A stretch of 64,000 nucleotides of DNA from Pseudomonas sp. S04 (GTDB taxonomy: Bacteria > Pseudomonadota > Gammaproteobacteria > Pseudomonadales > Pseudomonadaceae): contig NZ_CP019427.1 of the NCBI RefSeq assembly GCF_009834545.1, positions 4,966,001 to 5,030,000 of the forward strand, given 5' to 3'. The notes beneath the pieces were generated by a model. That model had not been told where the DNA came from. It worked only from the letters and a program-made list of their open reading frames with translations, and did no database searches. This document shows, piece by piece, positions 55,001-60,869 of this stretch. Position numbers and translations under genes: made by a program. Each line of letters starts with the position of its first letter. Within the stretch, counting starts at the first letter, position 1.

Positions 55001-56604
55001 CACCGCGGTTCGTCACACGGAAGTTCACCTCGTCTCGACCCCATGTATGCAAGTATGCGAGAGTGGTTAAGACGTGCGCCTGCATTGTTTAAAAAATCTT
55101 CAGAATACGACTTATGAATTTCAGAGGCAGACTCTCTAATGAAGCTGAGCCACTCCGCGAAGACAGGGATGCTATTTGATGAGCCTGTGTCTGAAAGCGA
55201 CCGCTGAAGATACTCTTTGGAATTAGATCCTATCGATTTTTCGATCTGACTAAACGCTTGACTGAAGGCTCTAAATCTACGAGTTCGCGGCGCCGCACCC
55301 CATACATTTTCATCTAAAATGTCCTCAGCAGTAGCACTAAATGAATATGCAAGAATGGAAAGCTGGGGCGGATATGTTGCGCTCTGTAATAAATTTTTCG
55401 CCGACTCAACTGAGCAAAGTTCAAGATAGTCGTTTGGATCTTTTCTGCTTTCACTACTGACGCCAATATCTTTAAGCTGGAGATCCGTCGGCCATAGGAA
55501 GGCACACTCAACTGGAGCATTCATGAGCTTCAAGCACGCATCTGCTGCGCCTCGCAAGCCGGCCTCATCCCTATCGAAACTAACAACAGCTGTTAAACTC
55601 GTAGCCTTTGGCAGGGACTCACTTAAAGATTGAAGAAGCCTGACCTGAGGCTCGCTAATTGAGCTTCCCATGATTGCGACAGCAGGAAACCCGAGACTTT
55701 CAAACCGAAGTGCATCAAGAAATCCCTCACACAAATAAACTACGACGTTCTGATTACCTTTCTTCGCCTCACTTCTCACAAGCTTGAATGCGAAGTCTGC
55801 TCGATATAGTACAGTTGACTTAGGAAATTCACGCGTAAATTGGTACTTCGGCACCGTTGATCCAGCAGCAACTCTCGAAGCCCGGCCCGCCAATCCTAGC
55901 AACTGACCTTTTTCATCATGAATTGGAAATATTACTCGGTCTGCTATAAAAAAGTCACTATACCTATTTATTGACTCACTACCGGAACTCAACGGCAGGT
56001 GCATCTCTGCAGTTACTCCTGGAATCAACTTCCGGATGAGAAACGCATCCTCTAAGTCGCCAGTGTATTCGCGTCTGACAGATCGGTTGGTTTCTGCCTC
56101 AAGCGCTCGGGATAAAAAATTACGTGGCGCGTACACAAAACCGGCGCGCTTTATAACAGTAGCATCGAGTCGACGCTCATTGATCCAAGCATCTAGTGCA
56201 GCTTGATCTGTTCCCTTTTTATATAAATTGTATCCAAACTGAAGCGCTGAAAGATCAACAGTAGGGGCAGTACTATTTTTTTCAATTAATTTATTTCGCC
56301 CCCCACTACGGACAATCGACGTACTAGGGGAAAGCCATTCGACTGCATCTTTGAAACCAAGATTCAGCTTTTCCTTAACTAGATCAATGGCATCCCCATG
56401 CGCTCCGCAAGAAAAGCAATAGAAATGCTGCCTACCGCTATCTCGTCTAGCATCTATTAACAGAGAGGGGGTTTTATCATCATGAAAAGGGCATAGAGCT
56501 TTGAATTGATTCACAGCCGTTTTCTTAAGCGTCATACCTAGACGATTGGCTATATCTTCAATAGAGACATTCTGAAGCAGTTTTTCGTAGTCAATCCTAG
56601 GCAA
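49078..56604 (-). CDS. Giant primase-reverse transcriptase-nitrilase fusion, candidate defence protein
   Basis: About 2508 residues from a TTG at 56604, chosen because AAGGGAAG lies a few bases upstream; a TTG at 56637 adds 11. Domains in order: DnaG-like CHC2 zinc finger (C38, H41, C63, C66 in CPFHDDKTPS and FYCFSCGAHGD); Toprim_N/Toprim core (about 220-390) with E293 in CEGFLDAL and D344/D346 in SFDRDEAG; reverse transcriptase (about 560-900) with D705 in IRLDVKRYYDR, PLMGIPQGPVLSAW, and catalytic D833-D834 in RYVDDIV; an unassigned part (about 940-1940); a nitrilase-fold domain (about 1945-2370) with E2047 (LLVLPEYS), K2110-2112 (QKKKLG) and C2287 (TTVFCNSID). Every visible catalytic residue is intact. 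RT plus nitrilase is the architecture of class 1 UG/DRT1 antiphage RTs; the primase module is extra. Codon use is AT-rich compared with neighbours, so it was acquired by transfer. Function in defence is inference. Confidence 0.88.
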   Translation of the reverse strand: MPRIDYEKLLQNVSIEDIANRLGMTLKKTAVNQFKALCPFHDDKTPSLLIDARRDSGRQHFYCFSCGAHGDAIDLVKEKLNLGFKDAVEWLSPSTSIVRSGGRNKLIEKNSTAPTVDLSALQFGYNLYKKGTDQAALDAWINERRLDATVIKRAGFVYAPRNFLSRALEAETNRSVRREYTGDLEDAFLIRKLIPGVTAEMHLPLSSGSESINRYSDFFIADRVIFPIHDEKGQLLGLAGRASRVAAGSTVPKYQFTREFPKSTVLYRADFAFKLVRSEAKKGNQNVVVYLCEGFLDALRFESLGFPAVAIMGSSISEPQVRLLQSLSESLPKATSLTAVVSFDRDEAGLRGAADACLKLMNAPVECAFLWPTDLQLKDIGVSSESRKDPNDYLELCSVESAKNLLQSATYPPQLSILAYSFSATAEDILDENVWGAAPRTRRFRAFSQAFSQIEKSIGSNSKEYLQRSLSDTGSSNSIPVFAEWLSFIRESASEIHKSYSEDFLNNAGARLNHSRILAYMGSRRGELPCDEPRWERLDIAATAFNTLLTDRLKSIRVSGPIGPYNAVWVPRSFGGSEFRLKIMPLPEDLIVQQYLLNEILTERWDHEGFTDFPFSRRIPAVRYYRESRRTVTTGFDIKGDGNGEAITSQTLSFAYQIDMDVLEGRQPATDQGMYRPYAECWRDFMASLTKQATDIGYVYSIRLDVKRYYDRLRRYVVRDRLLAPLQSAISSVSDNTPEFAELLQFDTQNPNAAAKAAFVLDRLDEHLFGVNYARPDTGLREETNPLMGIPQGPVLSAWIGSVALFPIDEEAHRLMSALNVDSKRVGYARYVDDIVLLADDPETLANLREAVDRCARKLELTLLAKADEIPAMSAEDFASYINQGRALAAYGPAWEPPLVGDGESGWDFWSAAPATDRQSALQLLHNVELYKASKSTLLQTVKTAFQAPDLRASELPKAARLIWYSIAVEHLGSIEAAEVLSQYLETWDNCVHDAAWSLRPEENEWESPVLFALEGLEHLIDKQTRDIAELSAEENALRRRRIAWLADLVLSTAFEAYVFNSTPGPQHQLDVRLELVRWKAARLLGVHKSSEAHLHVERSKLVQVWQPFEWMHEAVALLSDSDQSTEDPLTPFVAPTEDHVRKGTISGFAADVFIALLPGDDIRSTFLNDGSQAAAINIALQTIVSIVPKEQLPVCLSRRNHLIWNTTSTNVVNRLILPPLPGIKTHRLLSCLGSVASEDGTVLVDAIEALDFSAMDATPAFIGADNGSIVRLMNTEWTSVPLTGSLIRLRSDLPADDYINLRERVLPVNINVSTETLKLAAKLFRSVAQVVVSYSENNEGKELVPAWPYIATDLNKQMYYLVAEGVSRDELGNRAFVRDGGRALRTAEVPIYEASLWRVGVAISDYLGLYDDVSKFGDAESDVTLDAVALTNPARYVLRAQLRKLRGAYADSQISKRRSDDGLLPATVNRSLRLLETFPEQVEDSLDPILYVLASEAESAGMYLAFRESWKCSDAASFLVLLANKVLGRLPLSVSQVLAISDEESTGVRRDLFGLLCFSKRLFSVSAESSISEIPSWKALRAGVISTGINVAFEGLIASLRSHGAFERYESFDFPEAWGIPSAPPHSLEEKAVSDNAVQSNSRVLLIEQCRRVVQHLGHRLVQDNLERLSDSLYEQLGIIAKALASIDYHDSETDSFLEWPFEVLSDHCLGLLSLELLESVVLLVRRIDEELGFESITVIEKSYGYNPQTKRFTDSRNGVRDVTPWMISQFPRFSKHIEEITHDGRFLRVWSEIFDRESGKLLSVSALGEPFASIAIIKPGINASPQVEMAEEENASGSVPAIREENYEFHADSIIGSVGINSPSAFSLPRASMSTISAHGDEEGAVGGLVEDALSEFQYSPSSNADIPVGTVVEHDLGRDANAFRKQQAEQWTRRGEACKPRGLVRIALLQADFDLTYQHPFVEACPTHWPFGSKVNEGISLNLKVNADSKYGRLLNAAERHDTAHMWTKLEFLPSWSEHRRRSILKRVVDTCQNFGVDLLVLPEYSVRRETVEWLKTYIINKGVSVLAGTYMNICDKADENHLSAPLTLLWPLPKSASKVFLASLQKKKLGSDKDYDALQRGHVLEFSRNKKYRSIALEEFFRPSVLPLKPLFNPGELASKLESVIGFEPSADVITHLFTEAKLPLKYLLELICSEAFLVSSPANYIQMGEDLKAMWRRFGRPAEIDEVFSDLKALSEKLSITGNGAEARRSILAVPAATSRSADYWFAGQSGFLAAGTTTVFCNSIDSKTLVGGSCFIGQGSWKSEETTMGYLAKITPYHGWSKGIYYNNRDDALSKNDQALVIADVDPHNMLEGKPRAQTMPSPLQLVAYLPLVESIDWERTQSNLLKALSISLPENVLASKEKSKKRPQDEGEFWKTVGRSKDTLDETNLGDLWRKFPDASPLLSRAKAHHNNGDMQPNAPKGSLGLFAAPAFYDWIDVSLTLTEHQELPSIAVHPWKAPED

Positions 56605-56651
56605 TTTTTCTTCCCTTCTTAAAATTATCAACAGCAAAGTATGTAATAAAG

Positions 56652-56840
56652 CTATCGAACTTTGACATACCTACACAGGAGAATCCTCCCGTTTCCAGCG
56701 TAGTGTTCTTGACGTCTTATCTCATCGTTCTTCACCGCGTCGTTTTCGGCGTGTGTAGGAATAAATCGGAAGAAGATACCGCCTGCTCTCGGTGCCGCAT
56801 CACAACGTAGCTCCCGAGCTTCTCCTTTGCAATCAAACAC
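56652..56840 (-). CDS. Short open frame upstream of the RT gene, doubtful
   Basis: 62 codons from a GTG (56840), same strand as the giant gene and 47 bases before it. Product is basic, with two Cys and a C-terminus GNGRILLCRYVKVR. I recognise no family. GC content is nearer the chromosome than to the RT gene. It could be a remnant or a small leader gene. Confidence 0.25.
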   Translation of the reverse strand: MFDCKGEARELRCDAAPRAGGIFFRFIPTHAENDAVKNDEIRRQEHYAGNGRILLCRYVKVR

Positions 56841-56997
56841 ACATTAGCAGCATGGCTCATCTTGAAATCACCTGAATCATCTCAACCCGGTCACTTCCAC
56901 ACTCGAAAAAGAGGGTATGAAGTCGAAACCTGTGGTTCATCTAACCCTCAATCGACCCTAACGAGAAATCCGCCAGGGCTTTGCTTGAGGTAATTCA

Positions 56998-57121
56998 GTG
57001 TTACACAATTGAGCTGTGTTACACGGGTAGCGAGCACACTCACAAAACCGTGTTACGCATATTATTCTCAATAAATTCAGTCAGTTAAGACTATACGTCA
57101 CACCAATTACACCTGTTACAC
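56998..57121. repeat. Iteron-like TGTTACAC repeats
   Basis: GTGTTACAC at 56998-57006 and 57016-57024, GTGTTACGC at 57050-57058, CTGTTACAC at 57113-57121, all on the plus strand. The first two are spaced 18 bases apart. Confidence 0.55.
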
Positions 57122-57235
57122 CGTTTTCTTAGAGAACGCAGCCCCCCCCACTCCCCTTCCTATAGAGCACCTTCAGCGAACGATGCTTCTCCGTCGGCTC
57201 TACAACGACATGGTATGTTCGAGCCCTAAAAAAAA

Positions 57236-57314
57236 GCTGGGGCCCCTGACTCATGCATACGGACACGGGGTCGGAAACCCGCGGGACTTTGTTAGCGACC
57301 AGGTGCCCAGCTTA
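57236..57314 (+). repeat. Structured repeat copy R1
   Basis: GGGGCCCCTG, then ACACGGGGTCGGAAACCCGC, then TTTGTTAGCGAC. Ends pair (AAGCTGGGGCCCCTG with CAGGTGCCCAGCTT) around an inner hairpin. Confidence 0.65.
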
Positions 57315-57345
57315 GTGAACAGGTGAACCGAGTGAACACACCGTT
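57308..57345 (+). repeat. GTGAAC iterons (P4-origin-like)
   Basis: AGTGAACAGG, GGTGAACCGA and AGTGAACACA in direct order, then inverted CCGTTCACC. Resembles the GGTGAACAG type I iterons bound by the phage P4 alpha primase. Confidence 0.5.
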
Positions 57346-57378
57346 CACCAGTGCAAATGCACAGGGTGTTCAGAAGTC

Positions 57379-57450
57379 GCCGGGGCCCCTGAGCGAATCT
57401 GAAAGACACGGGGCAGATAACCCGTGCGTTCGTGTTAGCGGCTGGATTTT
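57379..57450 (+). repeat. Structured repeat copy R2
   Basis: GGGGCCCCTGAGCG, GACACGGGGCAGATAACCCG, GTGTTAGCGGC: diverged copy of R1 in the same orientation. Confidence 0.6.
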
Positions 57451-57501
57451 TGAGGTTGGTTGACAGGTTGACGAACCCCATGCGTGCGTTATCAGCAACA
57501 C

Positions 57502-57542
57502 AAAGGGGCATCTTTACCAACACGGTAACGATGCCCCTTTTT
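57502..57542 (+). terminator. Plus-strand terminator with no evident upstream gene
   Basis: AAAGGGGCAT / ATGCCCCTTT stem extended by TTACC/GGTAA, followed by five T on plus. No plus-strand gene precedes it inside the island. Confidence 0.65.
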
Positions 57543-57584
57543 CGTCAGGATTCTTTCAATTTCAACGTCGAAATTTCAGTAAGG

Positions 57585-57660
57585 TGGGGTGCCTGTCACT
57601 AACAAGATCCCGCGGGTTTCCTACCCCGTGTGCGACGCTATCCTCCAGGGGCCCCGGCAG
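57585..57660 (-). repeat. Structured repeat copy R3 (inverted)
   Basis: Complement reads GGGGCCCCTGGAGG, ACACGGGGTAGGAAACCCGC, TTGTTAGTGAC: same pattern as R1 in opposite orientation. Confidence 0.65.
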
Positions 57661-57726
57661 ATATTTGGGATCTGTCATCATCAACGGGCAATATGGATAA
57701 CACATCACAATGCAAGGATTTGCCAC

Positions 57727-58431
57727 ATGCCTAAATGGGATCTGAATCAGCTGAGGGCAGCGGTTGAAAGCCGTCATGGACGAAGCCAACGCAAAGCGGT
57801 ATCGCCGTCAGTTGACTCAATTGAGCAGCGAAGAAACTTTGCCAGTTATCACTATCACGAAGCCCTCCGCGTAATGAAGGAAGCGACAAGCGCACATGAT
57901 GGTGACCTGGCAATCATGCTCCTTATTATGGGGGCCGATGAAGATACAAGCAGCGAGTTCAGGTGGGCGAGTTTTCAAGCTGCCGCTCACGTCACCGCTT
58001 GCGTTCAGAGCATGCACAGCGTTGCCGATATCCTTGCCCACACCCTGTACTACGCATACGGCATGAATCTAGATCAGGGAAAAGCTCTGGACGCGCATCG
58101 TATTGGGATCCGTACCGTCTCCCAACGGCTGCCAGAAGGGACGGTCAAGGAGCAACTAAAAAAGCTGGTTGAACACGACTCTTTCGTCTACCTGTCGGCA
58201 CTAACAAATCACTCGAAGCATCGCAGCATCGTCACTACCTCCTACTCACTGGATCTCACGGGCGAAGCCGCGTCATCACATGGTTTGAAGTTTTCTGCTT
58301 TCGAGTATGACGGTGGAAATTTTACCGAGCGGTGGGTTCGGCCCACTTTAGAGGCCGAATACACGCGACAAGCGCGTTTGATCATAAGTCTTGGACAGGC
58401 ACTGAATGCCGCCTTGATTGCGGGTACTTAA
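57727..58431 (+). CDS. Unrecognised helical protein, possible HEPN-like
   Basis: 234 residues from the ATG at 57727, with AAGGA eight bases upstream; the longer frame from 57589 only translates repeat R3. No family recognised with certainty. Mostly helical, with ASFQAAAHVTACVQSMHSVADILAHTLYY and a conserved-looking NHSKHR near residue 175, a pattern seen in some HEPN-type proteins (for example the Cthe_2314 group). HEPN proteins are often ribonucleases in defence or toxin roles, but the Rx4-6H catalytic motif is not clearly present. It is the only complete island gene besides the RT fusion and IS genes, and faces away from the RT gene. Confidence 0.7.
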   Translation: MPKWDLNQLRAAVESRHGRSQRKAVSPSVDSIEQRRNFASYHYHEALRVMKEATSAHDGDLAIMLLIMGADEDTSSEFRWASFQAAAHVTACVQSMHSVADILAHTLYYAYGMNLDQGKALDAHRIGIRTVSQRLPEGTVKEQLKKLVEHDSFVYLSALTNHSKHRSIVTTSYSLDLTGEAASSHGLKFSAFEYDGGNFTERWVRPTLEAEYTRQARLIISLGQALNAALIAGT

Positions 58432-58562
58432 CAAGCCTCGTCGCCTGTATATCCCCTGTCCTGGGATCACAGCAATCCAGTTAAACGATGCAGGGTAGAG
58501 TTTGAAGAAAGGTTTGAATGGTGGTGTCGAGACGATTCATACTAGGGCAGCAAACGTGATCG

Positions 58563-58582
58563 TGTATCCCTACATGTATCCC
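58563..58582 (+). repeat. Paired TGTATCCC repeats, possible integrase arm sites
   Basis: TGTATCCC at 58563-58570 and 58575-58582, starting 12 bases apart, about 47 bases inside the att repeat. Similar direct repeats flank the core of P4-type attP sites. Confidence 0.5.
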
Positions 58583-58628
58583 GAGATAGCAAACCTCTCT
58601 GGAGGCCTTGAGTTTACTGGAACACTAC

Positions 58629-58646
58629 AGTCTCCCTCGGGCACCA
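58629..58646 (+). repeat. Right attachment repeat
   Basis: AGTCTCCCTCGGGCACCA, identical to the tRNA-Leu 3' end except for one missing G. Confidence 0.75.
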
Positions 58647-58690
58647 TATAGCAGTATCTGAAAGTATCTACCAGGCTTTCAGACCCAGAG

Positions 58691-58716
58691 AAACCGGCCA
58701 TTTGAGCCGGTTTTTT
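58691..58716 (+). terminator. Terminator beyond the island, probably the ancestral tRNA-Leu terminator
   Basis: AAACCGGC / GCCGGTTT stem and six T, 45 bases past the right att repeat, with no gene between. Confidence 0.88.
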
Positions 58717-58771
58717 GTGCCTGTCTGTCTACCCCTGCCCCCAGGTGCCGCACGAAACTCAAGGACGATTC

Positions 58772-59413
58772 ATGAACAGGATGCTCTGTGCCGCGCTGAG
58801 CCTTTCGATTATCGCCTCATCCTTGATCGGGTGCGCCGCAAAACCTGTGAAGGAACCGCTCAAAGTACCCCAGGTCTACGGCTACACCTTGAATCAGCCG
58901 CTTTCCAGCGATGAGTTCAATGCGCTTTCCGCTCCCGGAGGCGAGAACGGCATGGGCTCCCAGGTTTTCAACCGCATCGATGAGCAAGGCGATCTCTATG
59001 AGGTCTTGCTTGATGGGCGGATCCGCCCGGAACTTATCCGCAAGGAAAGTCGTGCTTTTGCCAGTCAAACTGAGTGCGCGGCTGAGTTTGAGGCGCAGAT
59101 TGCCCAGTTGAAACAGCTCTTTGCCAGTCACAACACACCGACTCGCGGACTAGGGCCGGAAAGTCGAACGCTCGTGCCGGGGGACCGCTATATCAGCGTA
59201 AACACTACGCAGTGCAGAATCCGTCAGTATGATCAGACGGGAACCCATCGTTATGCCGTGAGCCTGTCCGAGAACACTGTCACGGCTCCATCTGAACGAG
59301 GTGTGGGCGATAAGATCGACGATGCCTACGAGGGCGTATGGATCACTGTGCTCATGATCCCCCTGTTGCCGTTTGTGCTGGTGGGCTGGGCCGTTGACAA
59401 GGCCACCGATTGA
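58772..59413 (+). CDS. Putative lipoprotein, function unknown
   Basis: 213 residues from the ATG at 58772 (AAGGACGATTC upstream). Signal peptide with lipobox SLIGC (Cys about residue 22). The middle has no recognised fold. A hydrophobic C-terminal segment (WITVLMIPLLPFVLVGWAVDKATD) could be a second membrane anchor. Four Cys in all. I recognise no family. GC content is chromosomal. Confidence 0.75.
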   Translation: MNRMLCAALSLSIIASSLIGCAAKPVKEPLKVPQVYGYTLNQPLSSDEFNALSAPGGENGMGSQVFNRIDEQGDLYEVLLDGRIRPELIRKESRAFASQTECAAEFEAQIAQLKQLFASHNTPTRGLGPESRTLVPGDRYISVNTTQCRIRQYDQTGTHRYAVSLSENTVTAPSERGVGDKIDDAYEGVWITVLMIPLLPFVLVGWAVDKATD

Positions 59414-59513
59414 GCTTGGTTCGGGCTCGGTTTTAGCGCGAGGGGCAGTCCGATTTTGAGGTTACCTGGGGCGGTTGCTGCCGCATAACTAACCGAAGCC
59501 TGGATAGCTGTCC

Positions 59514-59999
59514 TCAAACTTCTGGGGAGCGCTTGACCGGGAACGAGACGAAAGGCTTGATCTCCTTGAGCACAAACATACTCTGCATCTCTTTGATGCC
59601 AGGCAGCTGTCGGACCACCGACATCGCAAAGTCAGAAAAAGAGTCGAGATCACGCGCCACTACCTGCATCAGGAAGTCCGCGTCGCCACCGATGCTGTAG
59701 CACGCCACCACACCCTCCAGCTGCATCACTTGCTGCTCGAACTTCTGGGCCTCGGCTTCGCTGTGATGGTCGATTCTGACCCTTACAAACACCATCACCC
59801 CTAACCCGATCTTGCGTCGGTCCAACACCGCCCGGTAGCCCTGAATATAACGATGCTCTTCCAACTGGCGAACTCTGCGCCAGCAGGGCGAGGCCGACAT
59901 GCCGATCTGGTCGGCCAGGGTCTGGTTGGTGATCCTGCCATCCTGCTGCAAGGCTGTAAGGATTTTAATATCTGTCAGACTGAGCATCTGATCGGTCAT
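59514..59999 (-). CDS. Lrp/AsnC-family transcriptional regulator
   Basis: 161 residues. N-terminal helix-turn-helix (LTALQQDGRITNQTLADQIG, SASPCWRRVRQLEE) and C-terminal RAM ligand domain (VACYSIGGDADFLMQVVARD). Divergent from the DUF2000 and LysE genes, which it probably controls in response to an amino acid. Confidence 0.93.
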   Translation of the reverse strand: MTDQMLSLTDIKILTALQQDGRITNQTLADQIGMSASPCWRRVRQLEEHRYIQGYRAVLDRRKIGLGVMVFVRVRIDHHSEAEAQKFEQQVMQLEGVVACYSIGGDADFLMQVVARDLDSFSDFAMSVVRQLPGIKEMQSMFVLKEIKPFVSFPVKRSPEV

Positions 60000-60315
60000 A
60001 AATTCCCACCTCTCGCAATAAAAAGGTAAATCCTACCAGAACCGATCCTCCCACGGATCAAAGTAGAAAAAAATTACCCGTCTAAAGGCGATAGTATTTC
60101 TTCAGCATCTGACATCGGATGTACAGGGCCTCAGCCTCCAGGCACAAATCGACAAATATATCCAAGGCGGACTGAAGCTCAGGCATAAATGCAAGAAAAC
60201 TAAAGCGCCCTAAAGTGTAATTAAGCGGAAAAACGACTGTGGATAAGTGATCGCGATCTGACGTCATTGATAAAATCAACATAACCAACGTTTTATAGAT
60301 GGAATCGAGGTGTAT
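60000..60315. other. Divergent control region between the Lrp-type regulator and DUF2000 gene
   Basis: 316 bases, AT-richer than the surroundings (for example around 60065-60080 and 60225-60300). Likely carries both promoters and the regulator's sites; no repeat strong enough to call an operator. Confidence 0.5.
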
Positions 60316-60738
60316 ATGAATTTCGATGCTGCCGTTCACAAATGTGTAATTGTCGTCGACAACACGCTGGGGTTGGGACATGCAGTAAATGCGGTAAGCG
60401 TAATAGGTGTCAGTCTAGGACGTTCGGTAGAGGGTCTGGTTGGACCTGACCTGCAAAGCAGTGACGAGGTTAATTACCCTGGAGTCATATACGCACCTTT
60501 GCCCATTTTGCGATCCAGCAGTGATCACTTGCAGGAACTCCATAAGAAAGCGCTGCTGGACAATGAAATTCATAGCATGCCCTTCAGCGCCCTGGCGCAA
60601 TCCTGCAAGACGTATGAGGAATATGAGGCGCGCATCTGCGAGGCCGATAGTTCAGGCATAGAGTTGGTTGCCCTTGGTTTGGTCGGGCCACAGAAAAGCA
60701 TCAGCAAGTTGACGGGCAATCTTTCGTTATTTAAATGA
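60316..60738 (+). CDS. DUF2000 family protein
   Basis: 140 residues from the ATG at 60316, with GAGGTG four bases upstream. The family signature KCVIVVDNTLGLGHAVNAVSV and GLVGPQKSISKLTGNLSLF is clear. The family is of unknown function and is often beside Lrp regulators and LysE exporters, as here. Confidence 0.88.
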   Translation: MNFDAAVHKCVIVVDNTLGLGHAVNAVSVIGVSLGRSVEGLVGPDLQSSDEVNYPGVIYAPLPILRSSSDHLQELHKKALLDNEIHSMPFSALAQSCKTYEEYEARICEADSSGIELVALGLVGPQKSISKLTGNLSLFK

Positions 60739-60869
60739 ACTGCTGAGATGCCGTATTTTTTAGAACGCAGCCATGGCGTAGATGAAAGACTGAAGTGAAG
60801 TCGTTTAATTTTGACTTCCGAGCACGTAAGAAACCAGCACCTAATAATAAACAATCCGAGAAAAGCGAT

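Larger units (their letters stand above)
56605..57726. other. Long non-coding, repeat-rich region upstream of the RT gene
   Basis: About 1.1 kb with no convincing gene apart from one doubtful short frame. It holds TGTTACAC-type repeats (56998-57121), GTGAAC iterons (57308-57345), three structured repeats (57236-57660) and a plus-strand terminator (57502-57542). The minus-strand promoter of the giant gene should lie at its left end, but no clear box stands out. Confidence 0.6.
46780..58646. mobile_element. Genomic island inserted in tRNA-Leu(CAA)
   Basis: About 11.9 kb bounded by a near-perfect direct repeat of the tRNA 3' end. Inside are an integrase remnant broken by an IS66 element, one very large low-GC gene, iteron-like and structured repeats, and one unrecognised gene. 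The DNA beyond 58646 begins with a terminator that would suit the tRNA before insertion. Seen: repeats, IS, remnant, composition change. Inferred: P4-type integration. The broken integrase suggests the island can no longer move by itself. Confidence 0.75.
58432..58771. other. Right end of the island and chromosomal junction
   Basis: 340 bases without a gene: integrase-arm-like repeats (58563-58582), right att repeat (58629-58646), then the terminator at 58691-58716 and the leader of the lipoprotein gene. Confidence 0.6.

Noticed and set aside
57251..57523. 90-codon minus-strand frame across the structured repeats
   Set aside because: Consists almost entirely of translated repeats R1/R2 and a terminator arm; no ribosome site.
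57236..57660. Integron attC sites
   Set aside because: GTTAG is present, but the matching RYYYAAC partner and the usual attC palindrome with extrahelical bases are not, and no integron integrase is in view.
60082..60381. 99-codon minus-strand frame overlapping the start of DUF2000
   Set aside because: Its N-terminal third is antisense to DUF2000 coding sequence and it occupies the divergent promoter region; the C-terminal half looks protein-like, so a small gene cannot be fully excluded.
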